From Firmicutes bacterium CAG:95 (GTDB lineage: Bacteria > Bacillota > Clostridia > Lachnospirales > Lachnospiraceae), in the NCBI GenBank assembly GCA_000438155.1, contig FR902927.1, forward strand, positions 14,767 through 20,911: 6,145 nucleotides of DNA, in the 5' to 3' direction. The notes beneath the pieces were generated by a model. That model searched no databases. It saw only the letters and a program-made list of their open reading frames with translations, and was not told the origin of the DNA. Position numbers and translations under genes: made by a program. Positions 1 through 5,750 of this stretch are shown here, one piece after another; position 1 is the stretch's first letter, and each line of letters starts with the position of its first letter.

Positions 1-1102
1 GAATGCCGAGCAGATACGGAATATAACTCAACAGGGAAACCAGTAAAAAACCACAGGTCATCATTAGTTTCCCTGGATTTAAAACACCATACAAAATCGC
101 CAGCAGATCCACAGGGAATCCGTAGCGGTCGTGCATATGCGGCAAGGTATAAACTACAAGAGCTGTCGAAAACAGTGCAATCGTTGCTGCCATCTGATTC
201 GTAATGATAATCCTTTTCCCGTAAAGGTAATACGCCAGCAACCCCAGCAGAATGATCGTCATAAACGTTCCGGCACTGCTTACCTCATTTGCATGGTAAT
301 AGTCCGGCATCACTTCTCCAAGCAGTGCATAAATATTCGGGTATTCCAACGTTCCCCACGGATACGTCTCTGACTGCTGCACATAAATCAACAGCAGGTC
401 TTTCATGCTTCTGCCAAACAGCCAGGCAGGAACCGCAGTCAGGACATACATCGCCGGTATATACAGAAAATGCCGGAATTTAATGGTTCTGCCTTTCAAC
501 CACATCAAAATTAAGAACGGTACAAAGAACAGCGCCTGTAATTTGAAAGAAAACGCAATTCCCATAAAAACAAGACTCTTCCGGCTGTTATCCCGGTAAA
601 AATATAACAGGGACAATAACAGGAATGATGTGTAAATCACATCACACTGACACCAGTAAGCACTGTTTATGATCACTGTCGGACAAAGAAGCACCAGTGC
701 CATTCCGATAATGGAACGCCGCACATTACAGGTAATTTCATAAACCAGAAGAAACATGGCAAGTGCCGCTACATAATCAAAAATAACCGATACCGTTTTG
801 AGTGCATACAGATTGTCTCTAGTCACATATGATACAAGGCACATCAGATACATATAAGGCGATGTGTAATTCGAAATCGAATGATTTAAGGAAAAGAACC
901 CTCCTGTCTGCCGGATCTCCTCCATCCACGGCAGGAGACATCCCAGATAGTCTGCGGATGTAATCGGATACAACGGAATCCGGATCAGCAGTCCGACTAC
1001 GGACAGGCAAAGAATGAACAACAAATCTACCATCTGAAATTTGATTTCTCCGATTTCTACTGTATATTGTAAAAACTGATCCAGTTTCCGTTCCTTTTCC
1101 AT
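1..1102 (-). CDS. Partial GT-C fold, Gpi18-like membrane glycosyltransferase (C-terminus cut by window edge)
   Basis: Reading the minus strand from the ATG at 1102 gives 367 codons with no stop up to the left edge, so the 3' end of the gene is missing. The product is a multi-pass membrane protein: a short charged cytoplasmic start (MEKERKLDQF), a first hydrophobic segment at about residues 24-44, then others near 84-95, 104-121, 130-146, 156-168, 176-202, 211-229, 278-294, 304-319 and 347-366. Features typical of polyprenyl-phosphate-sugar-using GT-C enzymes are Asp51 just after the first segment (SADY), AYWCQCD at 148-154, resembling the W-x-Q-x-D signature of Gpi18/PIG-V-like mannosyltransferases, FKLQA at 186-190, and PHMHDRY at 321-327 in a late loop. 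The expected role is transfer of a lipid-linked sugar on the outer face of the membrane, for a surface glycan or glycoprotein. The donor and acceptor cannot be read from sequence. The start is supported by AGGTAGGA at 1109-1116, six bases upstream; the frame stays open further upstream but has no better start. Family call is fairly secure, the mannose specificity is not. Confidence 0.85.
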   Translation of the reverse strand, partial: MEKERKLDQFLQYTVEIGEIKFQMVDLLFILCLSVVGLLIRIPLYPITSADYLGCLLPWMEEIRQTGGFFSLNHSISNYTSPYMYLMCLVSYVTRDNLYALKTVSVIFDYVAALAMFLLVYEITCNVRRSIIGMALVLLCPTVIINSAYWCQCDVIYTSFLLLSLLYFYRDNSRKSLVFMGIAFSFKLQALFFVPFLILMWLKGRTIKFRHFLYIPAMYVLTAVPAWLFGRSMKDLLLIYVQQSETYPWGTLEYPNIYALLGEVMPDYYHANEVSSAGTFMTIILLGLLAYYLYGKRIIITNQMAATIALFSTALVVYTLPHMHDRYGFPVDLLAILYGVLNPGKLMMTCGFLLVSLLSYIPYLLGI

Positions 1103-1108
1103 GCTGTG

Positions 1109-1116
1109 TCCTACCT
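1109..1116 (-). promoter_or_regulatory. Ribosome binding site of the GT-C glycosyltransferase gene
   Basis: The minus strand reads AGGTAGGA, an imperfect Shine-Dalgarno sequence, six bases before the ATG at 1102. It favours that ATG over in-frame GTG (1159) or TTG (1177) codons upstream, which have no purine-rich site in front of them. Confidence 0.5.
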
Positions 1117-1149
1117 TATACCTGACTTCTGATTTCTTTTTATTTTTTG

Positions 1150-1177
1150 ACTCTATCACAATCTGCAGTTTACTCAA
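1150..1177 (-). promoter_or_regulatory. Weak candidate sigma-A promoter for the GT-C gene
   Basis: On the minus strand TTGAGT (1177-1172) is followed after 16 bases by TAGAGT (1155-1150), preceded by TGA so that it resembles an extended -10. Each hexamer matches consensus at four of six positions. It would start transcription near 1143 and leave a leader of about 40 bases. The match is modest and could be chance; the gene could instead be read from the GH31 promoter. Confidence 0.3.
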
Positions 1178-1199
1178 AAAAAATCCACTGGATCATTTT
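1176..1199 (-). terminator. Weak hairpin with T-tract after the lipoprotein gene
   Basis: About 30 bases past the lipoprotein stop, the minus strand has ATCC-AGT-GGAT (1193-1183) followed by eight Ts (1183-1176). The GC-containing stem is only four base pairs, but flanking A and T runs could extend it. It could act as a weak or partial terminator, separating the lipoprotein from the membrane glycosyltransferase gene, but it is far weaker than the hairpin after gpmI. Confidence 0.3.
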
Positions 1200-1230
1200 C
1201 TCATATGCATGGCAGCTAAAAATCTTTCCG

Positions 1231-1839
1231 TTATGTGATATCTACAAAATGAATGGTCTCACCGCTCTTAACAAATTCATCCATCCACTTGCCTCCCTTT
1301 TCCTGAGTATAGAAAAGGTAATGTACCTCATCACCATTAAAAAAGGCATACATTAACTGCTCATAAGCTACTCCCTTAAAGGTAAACTCCATCAGGATGC
1401 GGTAGCCTGGACGTCCGTCTACCGTAAGCTTATCACTTTGGACAATCTCAATGTTGACATGATCTCCATAAGTGTCGTAATAATCCTGTTCCAATGCTGC
1501 TTTAAAGTCATCTGCGGACCACTGGGAGATATCATCTCCCTCCTCGCTGATCACATGACTGATCGTAGAAATATCCGTAGGATAAGACTTATGTACATAA
1601 AGTCCCTCGTTATCTCCATCGTCCTGAAAGCCCTTTGGTAATACACAGGTTAAATCTGCCGGTGCAAAATACACATCGACGTCCCCTGTTTCTTCCTCCG
1701 TCAGTGCCGGAAGAATCGCCTGCGGTACATCCTGTGTCTGTCCGGTCTGTGGCTGTTCTTCCACAGCCTTCTGCTTCCCACAGCCTGCAAACAGAAGCAT
1801 ACCGCAGCACAGTAACATCATTGTGATTTTTCTTTTCAT
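1231..1839 (-). CDS. Secreted lipoprotein of unknown function, co-transcribed with GH31
   Basis: The product is about 202 residues. It begins with MKRK, a hydrophobic signal segment (residues 5-19) and a lipobox LFAGC, with Cys20 as the predicted lipidated residue. It should therefore be exported by Sec, processed by signal peptidase II and anchored to the outer face of the membrane. A Gln/Glu-rich flexible linker follows (about 21-53), then one compact domain (about 54-202) beginning with a DLTCVLPKGF strand-turn and ending in GETIHFVDIT. Its pattern of short strands with one amphipathic helix recalls PsbP/Mog1-like lipoprotein domains, but I cannot assign a named family. The start chosen is the second ATG: AGGGG (1847-1851) lies seven bases before the ATG at 1839 but only one base before the ATG at 1845, too close to work; using 1845 adds only Met-Lys. 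The GH31 stop lies 25 bases upstream, implying one transcript. Its role is unknown; a link to carbohydrate use is inference from position only. Confidence 0.85.
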   Translation of the reverse strand: MKRKITMMLLCCGMLLFAGCGKQKAVEEQPQTGQTQDVPQAILPALTEEETGDVDVYFAPADLTCVLPKGFQDDGDNEGLYVHKSYPTDISTISHVISEEGDDISQWSADDFKAALEQDYYDTYGDHVNIEIVQSDKLTVDGRPGYRILMEFTFKGVAYEQLMYAFFNGDEVHYLFYTQEKGGKWMDEFVKSGETIHFVDIT

Positions 1840-1846
1840 TTTCATT

Positions 1847-1851
1847 CCCCT
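1847..1851 (-). promoter_or_regulatory. Ribosome binding site that decides the lipoprotein start
   Basis: The minus strand reads AGGGG, preceded by two more As. Spacing is seven bases to the ATG at 1839 and one base to the ATG at 1845, so translation most likely starts at 1839. Confidence 0.6.
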
Positions 1852-1864
1852 TTAACGTTTCACA

Positions 1865-3937
1865 CTATGCCTTATAAATGTTAAGATCTGCCCCATCCTT
1901 CACAAATACCGGAATAATATCAATCGGTGCATAAGCTTCTACATACCGGCCGCCTTCGTATTCCTTTCCGGTTGCTGCTTCTGTCCATTTAGATCCCTTG
2001 GGAAGATAAACCTTCCATACCTTGACCCCGGCCTCCGTAACCGGTGATACCAGAAGATCCCGTCCAAACATATAAGCCGTTTCCACCTTCCAGCTTTCCG
2101 GATCCTCCGGGAAATCAAAGAACAGAGGACGCATTACCGGCTCTCCGGTCTTACTGGTATTTTCCATGCTCTGCCTTACATAATCTCTTAAGTTTTCACG
2201 GATAAAGAGATACTTCTTCATAATCTCATAATTGTCTTCGCCAAAGCTCCATACCTCATTATCCTGTCCGGAGGTCAACTGACGGACTCCGTTAATGAAT
2301 TCCTGTTCTCTCTCATACCACGGTGAGCGTTCTCCATGCATACGGAATACCGGGCAGAACGCCCCCCAGGCAAACCATCGCATCAGCAGCTCCTTAAATG
2401 CAGGATCTGTAATATCTCCGCCGATAAATCCTCCAATATCTGAAGTCCACCATGGGATTCCCGCCATACCCATATTTAATCCGGCCTGTAACTGCTCCTT
2501 CATGGCCCGGAAGGAAGAATGGATGTCTCCGGACCAGGTCAGCACACCGTACTTCTGGCTTCCTGCCCATGCGCAACGCACAAGGCTTAAAATGTCCTTC
2601 TCACCTTCTGCCTTTAAGCCATCATAAAAGCCCTTGGCATACATGAGCGGATAAATATTGGTACACTGTAAAGCCGGCCCTGCATAATAGCGGTAATTAT
2701 CAAAATCATAAGGGCCATATTCCGGCTCTGCCTCATCCAGCCAGAAAATACGAATACCCTTCTTATAATAATTCTCTTTACATTTTTTCCAGACAAATTC
2801 TCTCGCACCCGGATTGGTCGGATCATAAAACACGATGTTGCCCATCCAGGTCATATGATTGTGATTGCCACGGTCTGTCTGTACCAGATAACCGTTCTCT
2901 GCCATTTCACCATAATTTTCAGAGCGTTCGTCAATCGTCGGCCACACGGAAACAACTGTCTCAATTCCCAGCTCCTTTAATTCCTTCACCATAGCATCCG
3001 GATCCGGCCAGTCACGGGGTTCGAACTTAAACTCTCCCTGCATCGTCCAGTGGAAGAAATCTACCACAATGGCATCCATCGGAAGTCCCCGGCGCTTATG
3101 CTCTCTTGCAACCTCTAAGATCTCCTGCTGGTTACGGTAACGAAGCTTACACTGCCAGTAACCTAAACCAAACTCCGGCATCATCGGGCTTCTTCCCGTT
3201 GCTGCAGTATACTGCATAAGGATTTCTGCCGGTGTGTCTCCTGCGGTCAGGAAATAGTCCATTTTCTTCGTGGACTTTGCATACCATTCAGTCTTATTCA
3301 TACCAAAGGCTGCAGTTCCAATTGCCGGATTGTTCCAGAAAAATCCATAGCCTCTGCTCGATACATAGAATGGAACACTTGCCTGACTGTTACGGTGTGC
3401 CAGCTCTAATACCGCGCCTTTTTTATCCATATGCTTTTCCTGATACTGGCCCATACCAAAGATCTTTTCATCATCAAAGGCCTCAAAGCGTGCAGTCAGT
3501 TCATAGTCACTGGTTCCGGTGATCGGCTTTAATTCTCTTGCAGGGATGCGGATCGGCACGGCATAACGACAGATACGGTCACGGTTTCTCCAGTATTCCT
3601 GTGTCAGCAGATCCCCTTTCTGATTATAAAAGCTGATCCAGCCTTCGGCATTGACCTTTACGGTAAGCTTGCCAATCACCATGGTATATTCGGTTCCGGT
3701 ATAGTGGTACTTCTTCCATTCCTCTCCACGATACCACGGATCTGTCATATCCACTGTCGTCTGTGTGATCACCGGTGTGATTTCCTTCACCTTCTCACAT
3801 AAGGCCCAGTCATGATCATCCATCTGTGCCTCGGCAGTCATTCGTACACGCACGGAGTTCTCTCCCCACGGTTCAATAAGAACCCGGGATGCTCCGTTCC
3901 GGATTACAATTCTTCGTTCTTCTGCAATTACTTTCAT
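1865..3937 (-). CDS. Glycoside hydrolase family 31 alpha-glycosidase (alpha-xylosidase-like), cytosolic
   Basis: This 690-residue protein is a retaining alpha-glycosidase of family GH31. An N-terminal beta-sandwich spans about 1-235 and includes FGMGQYQ (160-166). A (beta/alpha)8 barrel covers about 250-590 and a C-terminal beta domain about 595-690. The predicted nucleophile is Asp401 in WLDEAEPE and the acid/base is Asp471 in WSGD. Other expected active-site residues are Asp293 (VVDFFHW), Arg454 (LVRCAWAGSQ), Asp500 (SDIGGF) and the Arg532/His534 pair in FRMHGE. The DxxEPE form of the nucleophile motif resembles the bacterial and archaeal alpha-xylosidase branch more than classic alpha-glucosidases, but substrate cannot be fixed from sequence; alpha-glucoside or another alpha-glycoside remains possible. 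There is no signal peptide, so it acts in the cytosol on imported sugars. It is complete, with GGAGG seven bases before ATG, a strong promoter upstream and a lipoprotein gene just downstream. No sugar transporter or regulator lies beside it in this window. Confidence 0.95.
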   Translation of the reverse strand: MKVIAEERRIVIRNGASRVLIEPWGENSVRVRMTAEAQMDDHDWALCEKVKEITPVITQTTVDMTDPWYRGEEWKKYHYTGTEYTMVIGKLTVKVNAEGWISFYNQKGDLLTQEYWRNRDRICRYAVPIRIPARELKPITGTSDYELTARFEAFDDEKIFGMGQYQEKHMDKKGAVLELAHRNSQASVPFYVSSRGYGFFWNNPAIGTAAFGMNKTEWYAKSTKKMDYFLTAGDTPAEILMQYTAATGRSPMMPEFGLGYWQCKLRYRNQQEILEVAREHKRRGLPMDAIVVDFFHWTMQGEFKFEPRDWPDPDAMVKELKELGIETVVSVWPTIDERSENYGEMAENGYLVQTDRGNHNHMTWMGNIVFYDPTNPGAREFVWKKCKENYYKKGIRIFWLDEAEPEYGPYDFDNYRYYAGPALQCTNIYPLMYAKGFYDGLKAEGEKDILSLVRCAWAGSQKYGVLTWSGDIHSSFRAMKEQLQAGLNMGMAGIPWWTSDIGGFIGGDITDPAFKELLMRWFAWGAFCPVFRMHGERSPWYEREQEFINGVRQLTSGQDNEVWSFGEDNYEIMKKYLFIRENLRDYVRQSMENTSKTGEPVMRPLFFDFPEDPESWKVETAYMFGRDLLVSPVTEAGVKVWKVYLPKGSKWTEAATGKEYEGGRYVEAYAPIDIIPVFVKDGADLNIYKA

Positions 3938-3944
3938 GCTTCAT

Positions 3945-3949
3945 CCTCC
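3945..3949 (-). promoter_or_regulatory. Ribosome binding site of the GH31 gene
   Basis: A perfect GGAGG on the minus strand lies seven bases before the ATG at 3937, fixing the GH31 start and predicting efficient translation. Confidence 0.85.
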
Positions 3950-4013
3950 ATGATGACCATACTATGTATTGCCGGCCGCTTCACAGCCGTCTGTTTTCTT
4001 TTGCGTTAGTTCC

Positions 4014-4042
4014 ATTATATAAAATCAGAACCTTATTTTCAA
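4014..4042 (-). promoter_or_regulatory. Near-consensus sigma-A promoter for GH31 and lipoprotein
   Basis: The minus strand carries TTGAAA (4042-4037, five of six matches) and a perfect TATAAT (4019-4014) with an ideal 17-base spacer. Transcription should start near 4007, leaving a leader of about 70 bases before the GH31 start. The leader includes a GC-rich patch with overlapping CGGCCG and GCCGGC palindromes (about 3972-3981), but I see no convincing operator or riboswitch. Only one base separates the -35 from the T-tract of the upstream terminator, so GH31 is insulated from gpmI. Confidence 0.8.
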
Positions 4043-4043
4043 G

Positions 4044-4078
4044 AAAAAAGGCAGTCATATCCCTGATATGCACTGCCT
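4044..4078 (-). terminator. Strong intrinsic terminator of gpmI
   Basis: On the minus strand an AGGCAGT/ACTGCCT stem (4078-4072 with 4055-4049) continues, after one bulged base at 4071, into a CATATC/GATATG stem (4070-4065 with 4061-4056) closed by a three-base loop, and is followed directly by TTTTTT (4049-4044). It sits about 60 bases past the gpmI stop. The other strand has no T-run on its exit side, so it works only for minus-strand transcription. Confidence 0.93.
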
Positions 4079-4091
4079 GTGATTTCTTATA

Positions 4092-4110
4092 TGAATTCTT
4101 GTGAATTCTT
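4092..4110. repeat. Short tandem repeat, two copies of a 9-base unit
   Basis: TGAATTCTT occurs twice, at 4092-4100 and 4102-4110, with a period of ten bases. It lies in the gpmI 3' untranslated region between the stop codon and the terminator. The core GAATTC is itself a palindrome. No function is apparent, and it is probably a small replication-slippage product. Confidence 0.6.
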
Positions 4111-4128
4111 TCGCTCTGTTTCCGGACA

Positions 4129-4151
4129 CCTGATCTTATTTTATGATCAGG
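4129..4151 (-). other. Inverted repeat that brackets the gpmI stop codon
   Basis: CCTGATC (4129-4135) and GATCAGG (4145-4151) are perfect seven-base inverted repeats around a nine-base AT-only loop that holds the gpmI TAA (4138-4136). In the mRNA this could form a stem-loop with the stop codon in its loop. No T-tract follows, so it is not a terminator by itself; it may be an mRNA 3'-end structure or chance. Confidence 0.45.
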
Positions 4152-5674
4152 GACTTGCCGGTCATTTCCTTCGGCTGTTCCATTCCCATCATTTCGATTA
4201 AGGTCGGAACGATATCCGCAAGGCATCCACCCTCTCGAAGCTTGTAAGAAGGATCTGCATTTACCAGAATAAACGGAACCGGATTCGTGGTATGTGCAGT
4301 ATAAGGTTCGCCGGTTTCATAATCCACGAGCTGTTCTGCATTACCATGATCTGCGCAGATGAACATCTGTCCGTCTTCTTCCTTTAACGCTTCCACTGCC
4401 TTGCCAACGCATTCATCAACAACTTCTACCGCCTTGATTGCAGCACTTTCCACGCCGGTATGTCCAACCATATCCGGGTTTGCAAAGTTAATGACGATAA
4501 CATCATATTTCCTGGAATGAATGGCTTCTACCAGTCTGTCACATACTTCGTAGGCGCTCATCTGAGGCTTCAGATCGTATGTGGCAACATCCTTGGGCGA
4601 ATTAACAAGAATTCTATCCTCGCCTTCGTTCGGCTTTTCCACACCACCATTAAAGAAGAAGGTAACATGTGCATACTTCTCAGTCTCTGCGATTCTGGCC
4701 TGCTTCATGTTATTCGCTGCCAGCCATTCTCCAAAGGTATTGGTAACAGAAATCTTATGGAAAGCAACCAGCTTATTCGGAATCGTCGGATCATAGTCAG
4801 AGAAGCATACATAAGTAAGATCAAGTCTCTTCGGTCTGTCAAATCCCTTGAAGTCATCATCACAAAATGCTCTGGTAATTTCTCTTGCACGGTCAGGACG
4901 GAAGTTAAAGAAGATTACGGAATCCTTGTCCTTGATGGTTGCAACCGGCTTTCCATCCTTTACTACAACGGTAGGCTTTACAAATTCATCGGTCTCTTCA
5001 CGGTCATAGGAAGCCTGGATACCTTCTGTGGCACTTGCCGCAGTAAGACCTTCGCCCCTGGTTAATGCATCAAAAGCAAGCTTAACACGATCATAGTTAT
5101 TATCACGATCCATGGCATAGTAACGTCCCATAACAGATGCGATTTCACCTACGCCAAGCTTCTTCATCTCTGCTTCAAGTTCTTCTGCATATCCCTTACC
5201 ACTTGCCGGAGGGGTATCACGTCCATCCAGGAAGCCGTGTACATAAACCCTGCTTAAGCCATTTCTCTTTGCAAGCTCAAGCAATCCGAAAAGATGAGTA
5301 ATGTGACTGTGTACACCACCATCGGAAAGAAGACCGAACATATGAAGTGCGCTGTCATTCTTTTTGCAGTTGTTTACTGCTTCTAATAAAGCAGGATTCT
5401 CAAAGAATGTACCATCCTGAATTTCCTTGGTAATTCTGGTGAGTTCCTGATATACAATACGTCCTGCCCCCATATTCATATGACCAACCTCGGAGTTACC
5501 CATCTGTCCTTCCGGAAGTCCCACGGCCATACCACTTGCATTTCCTTTGACAAAAGGACATTCTGCCATAAGTTTATCCATAACGGGGGTTTTGGCTTCT
5601 GCCACGGCGTTATGATCTTTTCTTTCATTTAATCCATATCCATCTAAAATCATTAGTACTGTAGGTTTTTTCAT
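4136..5674 (-). CDS. gpmI: 2,3-bisphosphoglycerate-independent phosphoglycerate mutase
   Basis: This enzyme interconverts 3-phosphoglycerate and 2-phosphoglycerate in glycolysis and gluconeogenesis, in the cytosol, using two manganese ions and a phosphoserine intermediate. The 512-residue product has the usual family length and all expected residues: Asp11 in ILDGYG, the phosphorylated Ser61 in GNSEVGH, His122 (GGVHSH), the GRDTPP loop (151-156), Arg184 and Arg190, FRPDRARE (258-265), Lys333 in ETEKYAHVTFFFNGG, and the metal ligands Asp401, His405, Asp442, His443 and His460. The phosphatase-like domain is split by the phosphotransferase domain (roughly residues 75-310), as normal. The start is the ATG at 5674, preceded by GGGAGG at eight bases; an in-frame ATG at 5740 would add 22 unrelated residues and lies upstream of the predicted promoter, so it is rejected. 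With its own promoter and terminator the gene appears monocistronic; the flanking genes seen here are not glycolytic. Confidence 0.98.
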   Translation of the reverse strand: MKKPTVLMILDGYGLNERKDHNAVAEAKTPVMDKLMAECPFVKGNASGMAVGLPEGQMGNSEVGHMNMGAGRIVYQELTRITKEIQDGTFFENPALLEAVNNCKKNDSALHMFGLLSDGGVHSHITHLFGLLELAKRNGLSRVYVHGFLDGRDTPPASGKGYAEELEAEMKKLGVGEIASVMGRYYAMDRDNNYDRVKLAFDALTRGEGLTAASATEGIQASYDREETDEFVKPTVVVKDGKPVATIKDKDSVIFFNFRPDRAREITRAFCDDDFKGFDRPKRLDLTYVCFSDYDPTIPNKLVAFHKISVTNTFGEWLAANNMKQARIAETEKYAHVTFFFNGGVEKPNEGEDRILVNSPKDVATYDLKPQMSAYEVCDRLVEAIHSRKYDVIVINFANPDMVGHTGVESAAIKAVEVVDECVGKAVEALKEEDGQMFICADHGNAEQLVDYETGEPYTAHTTNPVPFILVNADPSYKLREGGCLADIVPTLIEMMGMEQPKEMTGKSLIIK

Positions 5675-5682
5675 CGTTACAT

Positions 5683-5688
5683 CCTCCC
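5683..5688 (-). promoter_or_regulatory. Ribosome binding site that decides the gpmI start
   Basis: GGGAGG on the minus strand lies eight bases before the ATG at 5674, which begins the conserved MKKPTVLMILDGYG. This settles the start in favour of the 512-residue form. Confidence 0.9.
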
Positions 5689-5704
5689 TGTTTTTATCAC
5701 ACTG

Positions 5705-5733
5705 ATTATACACTCTTTTTCCGTTCGTGGCAA
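5705..5733 (-). promoter_or_regulatory. Sigma-A promoter of gpmI
   Basis: The minus strand carries TTGCCA (5733-5728, five of six matches), a 17-base spacer and a perfect TATAAT (5710-5705). The predicted transcription start is near 5698, giving a short leader of about 24 bases that contains the ribosome binding site. The promoter lies wholly within the 76 bases between the CDF stop and the gpmI start. I see no terminator in that gap, so read-through from the CDF gene is also possible. Confidence 0.77.
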
Positions 5734-5750
5734 CAAACATCTTCTTGTTA

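Noticed and set aside
131..599. Three overlapping short plus-strand open frames near the left edge
   Set aside because: They lie opposite the open minus-strand glycosyltransferase frame, which has coherent membrane segments and family motifs; the plus frames have neither.
819..1010. Minus-strand open frame of 63 codons
   Set aside because: It is in a different frame from the glycosyltransferase and lies within it; its translation shows no membrane segments or motifs.
1849..1863. LacI-like partial palindrome TGAAACGTTAAA between GH31 and the lipoprotein
   Set aside because: Only ten of twelve positions are symmetrical, it lies between co-transcribed genes away from any promoter, and it overlaps the ribosome binding region; most likely chance.
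2295..2627. Plus-strand open frame of 110 codons opposite GH31
   Set aside because: It is antisense to the GH31 barrel, with low-complexity Pro/Ser-rich translation typical of a shadow frame.
3969..3990. Possible CcpA catabolite-repression site in the GH31 leader (TGTGAAGCGG region)
   Set aside because: The AAnCG core is present, but the preceding TGn is out of register by one base, so it does not fit the cre consensus.
3981..4226. Minus-strand open frame of 81 codons running from gpmI into the GH31 leader
   Set aside because: It begins out of frame inside gpmI and crosses the terminator and the GH31 promoter, so it would not be made as one message.
4460..5065. Long plus-strand open frame of 201 codons opposite gpmI
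   Set aside because: It is wholly antisense to a certain conserved gene, has no recognisable domain and no convincing ribosome binding site; it reflects codon bias on the opposite strand.
5727..5745. Small hairpin GTTTG/CGAAC between the CDF gene and gpmI
   Set aside because: It is five base pairs with one G-T pair and no T-tract after it, and it overlaps the gpmI -35 element; not a terminator.
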